In this document: positions 24,506 through 34,305 of the stretch, one piece after another | Numbering within the stretch: position 1 is the first letter of the stretch | Layout of the letters: each line of letters begins with the position of its first letter | Source of the DNA: Qipengyuania seohaensis | GTDB lineage: Bacteria > Pseudomonadota > Alphaproteobacteria > Sphingomonadales > Sphingomonadaceae | DNA: 64,000 bases | Direction of reading: 5' to 3' | Assembly: GCF_002795865.1 (NCBI RefSeq) | Contig: NZ_CP024920.1 | Span: 1,027,001-1,091,000, forward strand | Made by a program: the position numbers and the translations under genes | The notes under the pieces: generated by a model | Seen by the model: the letters and a program-made list of their open reading frames with translations, nothing else | What the model was told of the DNA's origin: nothing | The model's database searches: none

Positions 24506-27075
24506 GCGCCCCCGATTACCAGGTCGATCTGACCAATTGCGATCGTGAACCGATCCACCAGCTCGGGCGCATCCAGAGTTTCGGCGCGCTTGTCGCCGTC
24601 AACACCGATTGGCTGGTCTCCCAACGATCGGCGAACCTTGAAGAGATGCTCGGGCTCGACGAGGAGATCGAGATCGGCAGCCGGCTCGGCGATGCGCTGG
24701 CCGGCCCGGCAATCGACCAATTGCGCAGCGCGGTTAGCGGGATCATCGACAACAACCAGATCGAACGCTTGTTCGGCCTCGACCTGCGCGGCGACGGCAC
24801 GCTGTTTGATTGTGCCCTGCATTGCTCCGGCCCCTATTCGGTCATCGAGATAGAGCGGCACAAGCAAGGCGACATCAGCCGCCAGCTTGGCCTCCTGCGC
24901 CCTGCCATGCAGCGCCTCGAAAAGCTGGACGACCTAGACACCTTGCTGGAAGAGGCCGCGCGCCAGGTGCGCACGACGCTGCACATGGACCGGGTCATGG
25001 TCTACCGGTTCCACGGCGATCTTTCCGGCGAAGTTGTGGCAGAATCGGCGCGCGGCGATCTCGAGAAATTCCACGGCCTTCGCTATCCCAAGTCGGACAT
25101 TCCCGCCCAGGCGCGCGAACTCTATGTGCGCAATCGTTTTCGCATCATCAGCGACGTAAACGACGAGCCGGTCGCGATTGAACCCGGAATGACCGCAGAA
25201 GGTGCGCCGCTCGACCTGTCTATGAGCACATTGCGTGCCGTCTCGCCCATCCACATAGAGTATCTGCGCAACATGGGCGTCGAGGCTTCGCTCTCTATCT
25301 CGATCGTAATCGGCGGAAAGCTGTGGGGCCTGTTCGCCTGCCATCATTATTGCCCCAAGTTCCTTCCCTATTCGCAGCGCACCGCCGCCGAACTCTATTC
25401 CGAAATGGTATCGCTGCTGATCGAGCGCGCGCTCAACAAGAAACATGGGCAGCTCCGCGATCGCGGGCGCGAGGTGCATGACCGGCTGATGCGCGATATC
25501 GTCGCCGGGCAAAGCCTGTTGCAAAGCCTCCCGACCCTCGATCCGGTGATCGGTCAGATCATTCCGCATGACGGAATCAGCATCTTCGTCGACGATATCT
25601 ACAAATTGAGCGGCAAGGGCCCGAACGAGGAAGAATTCCGGGCGCTCGTCAAATCCCTGAACGCGGCGGCCACCAGCCGGGTATTGGCGGTGGACGAGCT
25701 ACCGGCTCGCTTCCCCCGCGCCGAGCGGTTTGCAGACCGCGCTGTGGGAGCCTTGATCATCCCCGTATCGCGCTCGCCGCGCGACTATCTCGTGCTTTGG
25801 CGCTCCAGCCTCGCTCAGGTCGTCACCTGGGCGGGCAATCCCGACAAGCCGGTCGAAATGGGTCCGAACGGTGCGCGCCTGACCCCGCGCAAGAGCTTTG
25901 AAGCGTGGCAGGAAACGGTCGAAGGCAAAAGCAACCCCTGGACCGAAGGCGAATTACAGATGGCAGACCAGCTGCGCGTAAGCCTGCTGGAAATCATCCT
26001 GCGCCTGACCGACAAGGACCTGGAAGAACGGCGCAAGGCGCAAGCGCATCAGGAATTGCTGATCGCGGAACTCAACCACCGCGTGCGCAACATCCTCAAC
26101 CTGATCCGCGGCCTGATCAACCAGTCGCGCGGCGATGCACGCGATATCGAGACTTTTACCGAGATAATCGGTGGTCGGGTTTCCGCGTTGGCGCTCGCAC
26201 ACGACAATATCACCAAGGGCAATTGGTCATCGGCGCCGCTCGGCGAATTGATCGACAGCGAGGCGAAGGCGTACCTAGCAGGGAAAACCGACCGCCTGCG
26301 TGTGAGAGGCCCCGAGGCCCAGATCAACCCTGAAGCCTATACGGTGCTCGCCCTCGTCCTCCATGAGATGATCACGAACTCGGCCAAATACGGAAGCTTG
26401 AGCGACAGCACCGGCCTGCTCGAGATCACCACGCGGCGCGACTACGACGATTCGCTCGTAATCGACTGGACGGAAAGCCAGGGCCCGCCAGTGAAGCCCC
26501 CGTCCCGGCGCGGCTTCGGATCCACCATCATCGAGCGGTCGATTCCGCACGAATTAGGCGGCGAGGCCCGGGTTGATTACAAGCTTAGCGGGGTCGAAGC
26601 GAGTTTCCGGGTTCCCGACCGTTTCGTCGAGTGGGACGGGGCTGCAGAGGCCACTAGCGGACCTGCGGACAGCGAAGCGGATGGTATTTCAAACTCCGAA
26701 ACAGACAGCGACACAAAGCCTGCCCCCGGCAGCGTGCTGCTGGTCGAAGACAGCATGATCATCGCCCTCGATGCCGAAGATTGCCTCAAGGAACTCGGCG
26801 TGGCGCAGGTACGCGTGGAAAGTTCGGTCGCAGGCGCAATGGAGGCGCTGGCGAAAAACGAATTCGAAGCCGCCATACTCGACTACAATCTGGGCGGCGA
26901 GAACAGCGAGGCAATCGCCAAAGAGCTGGCTGGACGCGGGACTCCGTTCTGGATGGCTACCGGCTATGGCGAAATGAAGGACCGCGTCGAAGAGCTGGGC
27001 GCGCGGGGGCTCTTGACCAAGCCTTATGGCAAGAAAGAGCTCGAAAAGCTGCTGTCCGATCTTGCGGCCGGCTGA
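24502..27075 (+). CDS. bphP: Bacteriophytochrome HWE-type kinase with C-terminal receiver
   Basis: Red/far-red photoreceptor of 857 residues. PAS (about 1-115) carries the chromophore-binding cysteine C13 in DLTNCDREPIHQLGRIQ; GAF (about 130-300) has YPKSDIPAQARELYVRN, where the usual PASDIP is KSDIP, and SPIHIEYLRNMGV; PHY (about 305-500) has the tongue motif PRKSFEAW. The kinase core is HWE-like with H near 525 in ELNHRVRNILNLIRG. The receiver (about 745-857) has LLVEDSMIIA, phosphoacceptor in AILDYNLGG and a FATGUY-like WMATGYGE. It is coupled to bphO by four overlapping bases. Confidence 0.94.
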   Translation: MSAPDYQVDLTNCDREPIHQLGRIQSFGALVAVNTDWLVSQRSANLEEMLGLDEEIEIGSRLGDALAGPAIDQLRSAVSGIIDNNQIERLFGLDLRGDGTLFDCALHCSGPYSVIEIERHKQGDISRQLGLLRPAMQRLEKLDDLDTLLEEAARQVRTTLHMDRVMVYRFHGDLSGEVVAESARGDLEKFHGLRYPKSDIPAQARELYVRNRFRIISDVNDEPVAIEPGMTAEGAPLDLSMSTLRAVSPIHIEYLRNMGVEASLSISIVIGGKLWGLFACHHYCPKFLPYSQRTAAELYSEMVSLLIERALNKKHGQLRDRGREVHDRLMRDIVAGQSLLQSLPTLDPVIGQIIPHDGISIFVDDIYKLSGKGPNEEEFRALVKSLNAAATSRVLAVDELPARFPRAERFADRAVGALIIPVSRSPRDYLVLWRSSLAQVVTWAGNPDKPVEMGPNGARLTPRKSFEAWQETVEGKSNPWTEGELQMADQLRVSLLEIILRLTDKDLEERRKAQAHQELLIAELNHRVRNILNLIRGLINQSRGDARDIETFTEIIGGRVSALALAHDNITKGNWSSAPLGELIDSEAKAYLAGKTDRLRVRGPEAQINPEAYTVLALVLHEMITNSAKYGSLSDSTGLLEITTRRDYDDSLVIDWTESQGPPVKPPSRRGFGSTIIERSIPHELGGEARVDYKLSGVEASFRVPDRFVEWDGAAEATSGPADSEADGISNSETDSDTKPAPGSVLLVEDSMIIALDAEDCLKELGVAQVRVESSVAGAMEALAKNEFEAAILDYNLGGENSEAIAKELAGRGTPFWMATGYGEMKDRVEELGARGLLTKPYGKKELEKLLSDLAAG

Positions 27076-27081
27076 AGCGCC

Positions 27082-27807
27082 CTAGTTGAAGAACCGCTGC
27101 TGGTAATAAAAGGGCGCGGCAACCGGCTGCCCCTCGGCGTTGCGCGCAGGTTCAAACCGCAGCTGTTGAAGCGCGAGGTCGCACACTTTCGCATCGGTCT
27201 CGGGAAACGGACTCGGCCGGTAGACTGAACAGCTCGTGGCGCGGCCTTCTGCCGAAACCCGCAGCTTGACGATGACCGACTTGCCGATGCGCGCTTCCCG
27301 ACCGCCAGGCGGTATGGGGAAAGCGCTGGCATCTGTGATGGCCCGCACGAGGACAGGCTTGGTTGCGGCCACACCGCCCTGCCCGCCGCCGCCGCGGCCA
27401 GCACCTGTTCCGAGGCCGCTCCCCGCCGCGCCAGTCCCGGTACCGCTATCGGTTGCGCCTGAATCGGTCGCCGTACCGGTCGACGATGCACGCGGGACAG
27501 GACGATCTTCCCGAACCTGTTGCTTGGGGGTCGGGGCAGTGACCGGTTGGGGCACTGCTTCGCGACCGGGATCGCCCTGTGCTCCCTCATCGGGCTCGGG
27601 TTCGACTTCCGGCGTTTCTTCGGGCGGCGCCGTGACGGTCACCGTGAAGGCGGAGACAACTTCACGTTCCACGGTGGCGACAACGCCGGGCGCGAGGCTA
27701 CGTATCAGTGCGTAGAAGATACCGATGTGAATCAGCAATATAAGCAGGATAACCCAGCCGTTGGGCCGTCTCTTTTGGGTGCTGAACCGGGAGTGTGCTT
27801 CGCTCAT
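27082..27807 (-). CDS. Energy transducer TonB
   Basis: Periplasm-spanning protein of 241 residues that couples inner membrane proton force to TonB-dependent receptors. One N-terminal membrane helix (GWVILLILLIHIGIFYALI, about 17-36), a proline/glutamate-rich then glycine/threonine-rich linker (about 55-145), and a C-terminal TonB domain (IGKSVIVKLRVSAEGRATSC, FEPARNAEGQPVAAPF). exbB and exbD are not adjacent. It is divergent from the MASE1 kinase. It could serve the receptors at 30763 and 51281. Confidence 0.9.
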   Translation of the reverse strand: MSEAHSRFSTQKRRPNGWVILLILLIHIGIFYALIRSLAPGVVATVEREVVSAFTVTVTAPPEETPEVEPEPDEGAQGDPGREAVPQPVTAPTPKQQVREDRPVPRASSTGTATDSGATDSGTGTGAAGSGLGTGAGRGGGGQGGVAATKPVLVRAITDASAFPIPPGGREARIGKSVIVKLRVSAEGRATSCSVYRPSPFPETDAKVCDLALQQLRFEPARNAEGQPVAAPFYYQQRFFN

Positions 27808-27815
27808 TGCCTCTC

Positions 27816-27841
27816 AACGGGAAATCGGGCGGCCGCGTTCC
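27816..27841 (-). promoter_or_regulatory. EcfG-like motif upstream of tonB
   Basis: On the minus strand GGAAC (27841-27837) and CGTT (27819-27816) are separated by 17 bases. The start codon is at 27807, so a transcript would be nearly leaderless, which makes the promoter call doubtful. Confidence 0.3.
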
Positions 27842-27858
27842 ACGGCCCGAAAGGTTCA

Positions 27859-30687
27859 TTGCCGAACCTACGAGGAGATGCTGATATCGCAAGTCTTCCT
27901 ACGAGAGCCGATTTCCTCAATCGATCCGTCCTGCCCGATCGAAAAAGCCTGATCGCGTCTATCGTCGGCTTCGCCGTCTTTGGCGTACTTGCTTTTATCA
28001 GCATCGAACTGACGCGCGGAGACGGCCGCATTGCAGTGGTCTGGTTGCCGAACGCCCTGGCCGTGGCTGCATTGCTGCGCTTGAATGTCCGGAATGAACA
28101 AACCGTCCTGTTGGCGCTGTTCGCCAGCAATCTCACCGCCAATCTGTTTGTCGGCGACCCATTTTCGACTGCTGCCATCCTGTCGACCGCGAACTTGGTC
28201 GAAATTGTCATCGCCCTGCACCTGGTCCGCAAATTCGCCAGCGCGCACCCGACGATGGACGATATCAGCGACTTGCTCTGGTTCGTGCTGGGCGCCGGCC
28301 TGATTGCACCGCTGGCTTCTGCAACGGTTGCATCACTCGCGCTCGCCGGGGGCAATATAACATCGCTGTCCGGCGTGCTGCAGTGGGCAGCATCCGATTC
28401 GCTGTCGATGGTAATTATCGCTCCTGCGGTCCTCGTCGCGTGGGACGCACTGTCCGAACCGCGCTGGCCCACACGCAGGGAAGCGGCGGAATGGATTGGG
28501 CTTACGATGGTGGGCACTTCGGTCACCTTGATGGTGTTTATCCAAACCTCCTACCCGCTCCTCTTCCTCGTCCCGCCGATTATCATCTGCCATGCCTTCC
28601 GATTGGGTGCGCTCGGGACGGCTTTCTCCGTAATGAAAGTCGCGACGATAGCTATTCTGGCCACGCAACTGGGGACGGGTCCGATCAATCTGCTGACCAT
28701 GCCCCTCCATGCCCAGTTGCTCGTCCTTGAGGCCTTCCTCGCATCGTCGGTTCTGGTGGGCTTCCCGGTCGCCGCAATCCTTTCCACACGCAAGCGACTG
28801 ACCGACGAGATTGTCTCCAGACGCAAGCAGCTGGCCCTGCTTACCGAAAATATAACCGACGCCATCCTGCGCTATGATCTTCATGGCGTGTGCACCTATG
28901 CCTCGCCCTCCGTCGCACGGGTTCTGGGCGCTCCACCGACCGATTTCCTCGGCATGACTACGGGGGAGAGGGTGCACCCCGAAGCGCGCGACAAGGTCGC
29001 CCGGGCCGAGGAACGACTTCTTTCCGGAAAAAGTCGCAGCGAGCGCTTCACCTACCGGCGATTCCTGGACGGCATCGATGGAGAGCCCGTCTACATCGAA
29101 GCCGACTGCGCTATCGCCTACGACCACGCCACGGGCGACAAGGAGGGCATCGTCGTCTCCGCCCGTGACGTAACCGAACGCGTGGAGCTGGAAGGGAAGC
29201 TGAAGCGGGCCATGCGCCACGCGGAAAACGCCGCACGCGCCAAGGCCCAGTTCCTGGCGAACATGAGCCACGAAATACGCACTCCGATGAACGGCGTCCT
29301 TGGCTTCGCCGACCTGCTGACGCGGATGAAGCTGGATCCGGATGCGGAACGGTACGCCGATCTTATCGCGCGCTCCGGCCGTTCGATGATGATGCTGCTT
29401 AACGATATTCTCGACATTTCGAAGATCGAGTCCGGCCAGCTCGTCATCAATTACGAGACGTTCGACCTGCCCCGTCTCGTGGAAGATTGCGCACGCCTCC
29501 ACATGGCAGGCGCAAACCAGAAAGGCATCGAACTAACCGTCTCGTGCCCCGATGACATTCCGACGCACATACAAAGCGATCCGCTGCGTTTGCGGCAGGT
29601 CCTGCTCAACCTCATCGGCAATGCAGTCAAGTTCACCCAGAACGGCGCCGTTTCGGTAAGCGTTCTGCAAGACGGTGCGCAATTGGCAATTTCGGTCGAA
29701 GACAGCGGGATCGGCATCGATCCCAAGCGGTTCGAGAACATTTTCGATCCCTTCATTCAGGAAGAATCCAGCACCACCCGGCGGTTCGGCGGAACGGGGC
29801 TGGGCCTTTCGATTTCGCGCCAGCTTGCCGAATTGCTGGGCGGCAATCTGACGGTCGACTCCATGCCTGGCGTCGGATCGCGGTTTACGTTGCGCATCCC
29901 CTTGCAGGAAGTCGACATCGATCAGGTGGTAGGTGATACACCGGAGAGACGCGCCGCAAACAGGCTTGCGCCACCGCCTTCGGCCAGCGTGCTTCTGGCA
30001 GAAGATCACGATGTAAACCGGATGCTGGTGACGGCCATGCTTGAGGAGTTGGGGCAGCGCGTAACCGTGGCACACGATGGCGCGGAAGCCGTGAAAATGA
30101 CCCTCGATGCGGCGCAGAGCGAAGCGCCCTTCGATCTTGTCCTGATGGATATCCAGATGCCGGGCTGCGACGGCTACACCGCCACACATACAATTCGCAA
30201 GAACGGGGTTTCGTGCAACCAGCTTCCGATCATTGCGCTCACCGCCAACGCTTTCCCGGAGGACATCGCCGCCGCACAGGAGGCCGGAATGCAAGGTCAT
30301 CTTGCAAAGCCACTCGTCTTCGAGGAATTGACCGCAACCCTCGCCCGGTGGCTGCCCGTGCGCATCGTGACAGAAGAAGCCGGAAGCCGGCCCGTAGCGC
30401 CTATCAAGGCGTCCGAGAGGAAACCTTCCGCAGAACTGCTGGAGCGCTGGAGGGAGCGGCGGTCGGAAGCTCTGGCGGCTGTAACTGCCGCGGTCGAGCA
30501 GGACATCCTCGAAGGTATGCATGTCGAAGAGCTGGCGAGAACCGTGCACAAACTCGCCGGGACCGCCGGCATGTTTGGCGAAGAAGCGTTGGGCAAGAAG
30601 GCTGCTGCGCTCGAACGGGCGCTGCGTTCGGGCGTCGAACCGATCGTACGGCGCAAACTAGCCGAAGAATTGCTGGCCACCGCCTGA
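27859..30687 (+). CDS. MASE1-PAS hybrid histidine kinase with receiver and Hpt domains
   Basis: Membrane hybrid kinase of about 942 residues. A MASE1-like sensor with many membrane segments covers roughly 30-320 (VWLPNALAVAALLRLN, LLALFASNLTANLFVGD). PAS (about 335-450) has DLHGVCTYASPSVARVLG. The HisKA histidine lies near 468 in FLANMSHEIRTPMNGVLGF, followed by the ATPase (GTGLGLSISRQLAELLGG), a receiver near 708-830 (LVLMDIQMPGCDGY) and an Hpt histidine near 896 in ARTVHKLAGTAGMFGE. No ATG fits; TTG 27859 after AAAGG is the best guess. The signal and target are unknown. Confidence 0.88.
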   Translation: MPNLRGDADIASLPTRADFLNRSVLPDRKSLIASIVGFAVFGVLAFISIELTRGDGRIAVVWLPNALAVAALLRLNVRNEQTVLLALFASNLTANLFVGDPFSTAAILSTANLVEIVIALHLVRKFASAHPTMDDISDLLWFVLGAGLIAPLASATVASLALAGGNITSLSGVLQWAASDSLSMVIIAPAVLVAWDALSEPRWPTRREAAEWIGLTMVGTSVTLMVFIQTSYPLLFLVPPIIICHAFRLGALGTAFSVMKVATIAILATQLGTGPINLLTMPLHAQLLVLEAFLASSVLVGFPVAAILSTRKRLTDEIVSRRKQLALLTENITDAILRYDLHGVCTYASPSVARVLGAPPTDFLGMTTGERVHPEARDKVARAEERLLSGKSRSERFTYRRFLDGIDGEPVYIEADCAIAYDHATGDKEGIVVSARDVTERVELEGKLKRAMRHAENAARAKAQFLANMSHEIRTPMNGVLGFADLLTRMKLDPDAERYADLIARSGRSMMMLLNDILDISKIESGQLVINYETFDLPRLVEDCARLHMAGANQKGIELTVSCPDDIPTHIQSDPLRLRQVLLNLIGNAVKFTQNGAVSVSVLQDGAQLAISVEDSGIGIDPKRFENIFDPFIQEESSTTRRFGGTGLGLSISRQLAELLGGNLTVDSMPGVGSRFTLRIPLQEVDIDQVVGDTPERRAANRLAPPPSASVLLAEDHDVNRMLVTAMLEELGQRVTVAHDGAEAVKMTLDAAQSEAPFDLVLMDIQMPGCDGYTATHTIRKNGVSCNQLPIIALTANAFPEDIAAAQEAGMQGHLAKPLVFEELTATLARWLPVRIVTEEAGSRPVAPIKASERKPSAELLERWRERRSEALAAVTAAVEQDILEGMHVEELARTVHKLAGTAGMFGEEALGKKAAALERALRSGVEPIVRRKLAEELLATA

Positions 30688-30709
30688 GCGTTTGACCTAG
30701 CCAAAGAAA

Positions 30710-30740
30710 AAGGGCGGCCCCCGCTGTGGGAGCCGCCCTT
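30710..30740. terminator. Terminator between hybrid kinase and TonB-dependent receptor
   Basis: AAGGGCGGC...GCCGCCCTT hairpin between convergent genes, with A-residues to the left and TT at the right arm; usable from both sides. Confidence 0.75.
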
Positions 30741-30762
30741 CGATATTACGGGATACTAGTAA

Positions 30763-33700
30763 TTAGAACTCGTAGGTCAGACCGAACTGGATCTGCCATA
30801 CTGACGGCGAGCGCGCCGCCCGCTGCTCGATTTCGCCAGTATCCGGGTCACGCGGGTCATCGAACGATTCGAAAACGTAGTTTCCTGTCACGGGATCGAT
30901 CGTCGTCGCAACCACCGGCTGATTATACTCGAAGCCAACCTGGCGCAGCGTATTCCAGCTGCTGTTGATCAGGTTCAAAGCATTCTCGACGTCGAAGATG
31001 AACTTGAACCGGTCACTGCCAAAGAAACCGGGGAGTTCCTGCGACAGACGCAGGTCCAGATCCCAGTAATCGTCCGAGCGGAACTCGTTACGGCCGACAA
31101 TCTGACCGCGATACTCGTCGAGGCCGCTTTCGGCGATAAACGAGTTGAACGCCTCAAGGTCGAAGCCGTCGGCATAGGTAACATTCGCATCACCTTCAGC
31201 CGGCACGTAGAGGAGCACACGGTCTTCGAAGCAGCGGCTGTCGCCGAACGGGTTGATGTCCGTGCCGTCCGAGCAGAAGAAGCCGCGAGCAACCGAAGTG
31301 TCGAAGTTGTAGCTGTAAGGCTGACCGCTGCGATACTTCAGGAAGAAGGTCAGGTCGGTGGTGTTCTCACCGAAGAAGTCCTTCTCCAGGTTCAACCGGA
31401 AGATGGCGTTGTGCGCACGCGATGCGTTTGCATTGCCGGCTTCCGGGTTGTTCACGTCGATCTTCGAGAAGTTGCCGTAGTTCGAAACGGCACGGCTCGA
31501 GGTGAGCGGCTGGATTTCGGTCGCATCCTGGAACGAATATGCGAGCGTCCAGCTACCTCCGATGCCGAGCGGGCCGTTGTCCTGATACCAGCGATCGCTA
31601 AGCGATGCGCTAAAGACATGCGCTTCGCCGCCTTCGCCATTGGTCAGCAGATAGTCGCTGGTGAAGCGACCGCGGCAGACCGACGAGACGCCGGGGTTGG
31701 TGGCGCAATCCGGGTCGGAAAAATCGACCTGGCGATAGAGCGGACGGCCGTCGGGGGCAGTACCGGTCTGTGCCAAAGTCAAATCCTGCACGAAGAGCGG
31801 ATCGTACGACTTCGAGTAGATATAGTCGAGCATCAGGCGCGGGCCAAAGTCGAAGATGTGGTCGAAGCCGAGGTTCGCACGCAGGAAGCGCGGGATTTCG
31901 AAGTCGGGATCGATGGCGTTCACTTCGCCGTCACCCGCAACCAGCAGGGCCTGCGCGCCAGTCGGCGGGCTGAAGCCGTCGGTGGTGAAGCCATCAGGCA
32001 GGTCGCGTTCGTCGATATCGTCCAGAGCGACACCGTTGTTGGTGAAGCTATTGGAGAAGATCACGGACGGGTCACCGCCCGAGAAGATGCCGACGCCGCC
32101 ACGGATGACCGTGTCACCTGCGAGGCCCAGATTGCCTGCGTCGTAGCGGAAGCCGAAGCGCGGCTGCAGCACATCGAGCTTGTCGAAAGCGTTCGAGTTG
32201 GAAAAACCATAACGCTCAACGAAGGTCTCGTTGTAAACCGGACGACCGTTACCATCATAGAAGTCGTAGCGGAGGCCGGCCTGCAGCGTCAGGGCCGGCG
32301 TGGCGAGCCACTCGTCCTGGATGTAGAAGCTGAAGATCGAACGATCGAAGATCGCTGCCGCATCGTCGCGGTTGCCCGTGGGCGAGCCACGGAAGTCGAA
32401 ATCGTCCGGCGTCTGGTTGCGCAGCGCATCGAAGCTGTCGAACACGGCGGTGCCGTTCGCATCCTGGATGAACAGGTTGAAGACGTCGAAGTTGTCATAT
32501 TCACCGCCGATGGTGAAGGTGTGATCGCCTGCGGTGAGGAAACCGGCAACCTTCGCCTGGGTGGTCTTGGTGCGCAGGTCGTTCGCCTGACGGAAACTGT
32601 CGGGGCCGAGGAAGACCGAACCGCCGCTCGGGGTCACGACTTCGAACTGCTGGAAGTCGACACCGTTGAGGCTGTCCTGGAGGTCCTTGTTCTCGATGCG
32701 CGAGAGACGGACTTCGGTCGAGAAATTGTCCGACCAGTCGCTGAAGAAACGCAGCGAGTAGGAGTCGATCTCGTTACCCGACTGGTAGTAGTTCGACGAC
32801 AGGCCGAGTTCGTTGAAGCGCGCATTGGTATTCTGCGGAGTCACGAAGTCTTCGCGGGTGCGCTGGTAGTTGAACGCAACGCGGTGATCGTCGGAGATGT
32901 TGGCATCGAGACGCGCAAGGAAACGTTCCGTGCTGCGCGGGATCGACGACAGAATGGTGCCAGCCTCATAGCCGTAGACATCCTGCATGATCTGCTGGAT
33001 CTCGGCGATTTCGGCCTGCGTAATCTCGTCGGCTTCGTTGGTGAAGCCCGAACCGGCCGGACCATCGTCGAGGCCGGCAGTGCCGTCTTCGCGGTCGTAG
33101 GTCATGTGGAAGAAGAGGCGATCGCGGATGATCGGGCCACCGACGTATGCGCCGTATTTTTTGGTCTCGAAAGTTCCGAGGCTGACCTCTTCTCCGTCTA
33201 CCGTGTTCCCGACGAGGCTGTCGTCGTTATAGTAGAAGAAGGCGCCGCCGTGAAATTCGTTGGTGCCCGACTTGGTGACAACGTTGATGTTACAACCCGA
33301 AAACAAACCGTACTGGACGTCGAACGGAGCGAATTCGACCGAAACGGCCGAAAGTGCTTCGAACGGGAAGGGCTGAGATTCGCTCGGGAAGCCGGAGTCG
33401 TTGAGGCCGAAGCCGTCATCCTGGCGAACGCCGTCGACGGTCAGCGAGTTCACGCGGGTCGAGGCACCGAGGCAAGAAACCGTACCGCGGTTCGAAGAAC
33501 TGTCCGGGAAGGACGAGTCAAGGACAACACGGGGGTCGGTCTGGATGACGTCGCGGATGTCGCGGTTGAGCGAGGGCTGTTCTTCTAGAACTTCGAGACC
33601 GAAGGCGCTGCCCGGGCCGAGCGCGCGGGGGCTGGTCATGATCGACTGTGCAGTAACGATGATGACGTCTTCGCTTTCGACTGCGGTCGCCGATGCCAGT

Positions 33701-34038
33701 TCGAAACGGAGCGATGCCGTGTCGGACAGCGTGACGAAGACGCCCTCTGCTTGCTCACCCTGATAGCCTGCCGCGTTGGCAACGACGGTGAACGGACCAC
33801 CGACTTCAAGGTTGCGGAAGCTGAACGAGCCGCTGGCGGTCGTCTGCACGCGGGTCTCGCGACCGGTACGCGTGTCGGTCAACACGACTTCGGCACCCGG
33901 AACCGGATCGCCTGTTTCGGTTGTAACGACGCCCTGGATGGCCGAGGTAACTTCCTGCGCAGCAGCAGGAGCAGCGACCATCCCAGCGGTAGCCGTGAGG
34001 CTGACCGCGCTGGCCGCGAGAAGATATTTGAACTTCAT
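30763..34038 (-). CDS. Oar-like TonB-dependent outer membrane receptor
   Basis: Outer membrane receptor of 1091 residues. The signal peptide ends near AGMVAAPAAAQ; a carboxypeptidase-regulatory-like beta-sandwich follows (AIQGVVTTETGDPVPGAEVV), then a plug (RDVIQTDPRVVLDSSF, INVVTKSGTNEFHGGAFFYY) and a beta-barrel ending in VWQIQFGLTYEF with the terminal aromatic signature. The N-terminal domain and size match Oar-type receptors; known relatives take up or export large ligands such as peptides. ATG 34038 is chosen because the signal peptide begins there. It is monocistronic; the ligand is unknown. Confidence 0.92.
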   Translation of the reverse strand: MKFKYLLAASAVSLTATAGMVAAPAAAQEVTSAIQGVVTTETGDPVPGAEVVLTDTRTGRETRVQTTASGSFSFRNLEVGGPFTVVANAAGYQGEQAEGVFVTLSDTASLRFELASATAVESEDVIIVTAQSIMTSPRALGPGSAFGLEVLEEQPSLNRDIRDVIQTDPRVVLDSSFPDSSSNRGTVSCLGASTRVNSLTVDGVRQDDGFGLNDSGFPSESQPFPFEALSAVSVEFAPFDVQYGLFSGCNINVVTKSGTNEFHGGAFFYYNDDSLVGNTVDGEEVSLGTFETKKYGAYVGGPIIRDRLFFHMTYDREDGTAGLDDGPAGSGFTNEADEITQAEIAEIQQIMQDVYGYEAGTILSSIPRSTERFLARLDANISDDHRVAFNYQRTREDFVTPQNTNARFNELGLSSNYYQSGNEIDSYSLRFFSDWSDNFSTEVRLSRIENKDLQDSLNGVDFQQFEVVTPSGGSVFLGPDSFRQANDLRTKTTQAKVAGFLTAGDHTFTIGGEYDNFDVFNLFIQDANGTAVFDSFDALRNQTPDDFDFRGSPTGNRDDAAAIFDRSIFSFYIQDEWLATPALTLQAGLRYDFYDGNGRPVYNETFVERYGFSNSNAFDKLDVLQPRFGFRYDAGNLGLAGDTVIRGGVGIFSGGDPSVIFSNSFTNNGVALDDIDERDLPDGFTTDGFSPPTGAQALLVAGDGEVNAIDPDFEIPRFLRANLGFDHIFDFGPRLMLDYIYSKSYDPLFVQDLTLAQTGTAPDGRPLYRQVDFSDPDCATNPGVSSVCRGRFTSDYLLTNGEGGEAHVFSASLSDRWYQDNGPLGIGGSWTLAYSFQDATEIQPLTSSRAVSNYGNFSKIDVNNPEAGNANASRAHNAIFRLNLEKDFFGENTTDLTFFLKYRSGQPYSYNFDTSVARGFFCSDGTDINPFGDSRCFEDRVLLYVPAEGDANVTYADGFDLEAFNSFIAESGLDEYRGQIVGRNEFRSDDYWDLDLRLSQELPGFFGSDRFKFIFDVENALNLINSSWNTLRQVGFEYNQPVVATTIDPVTGNYVFESFDDPRDPDTGEIEQRAARSPSVWQIQFGLTYEF

Positions 34039-34264
34039 CGAGAAGACCCCTTCGTCTCTTCGGGTGTGAATTTGCTTTGTTGGAAGCCCAGCCCCGCTAG
34101 GCCGTGCATGTTTCCGCAAAGCGGTGGTTTTATGACAGAGTCAAGACAGCAACCCACACCCCTGATTCACCATGGCAACACTTACCGGTTAAGCGTTGAA
34201 AAACAGAAGCTTAGGTGCGTTGCAAAATTGCATCACCGGGGAAATTTTTATGAATTGATGTGCG

Positions 34265-34300
34265 GCGGCGCAATTTCCCTTTCGAGATTTGTTGCGCCGC
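34265..34300 (-). terminator. Inverted repeat after the 2OG oxygenase gene
   Basis: Perfect nine-base arms GCGGCGCAA (34265-34273) and TTGCGCCGC (34292-34300) with an 18-base loop, six bases after the end of the oxygenase gene on the minus strand. There is no T-run next to the stem, so termination is only probable. Confidence 0.4.
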
Positions 34301-34305
34301 AGCAA

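Noticed and set aside
31411..33588. 725-codon open frame on the plus strand
   Set aside because: It lies wholly antisense to the TonB-dependent receptor, is rich in Val, Glu and Arg as expected for a shadow of a GC-rich gene, and shows no domain or ribosome site.
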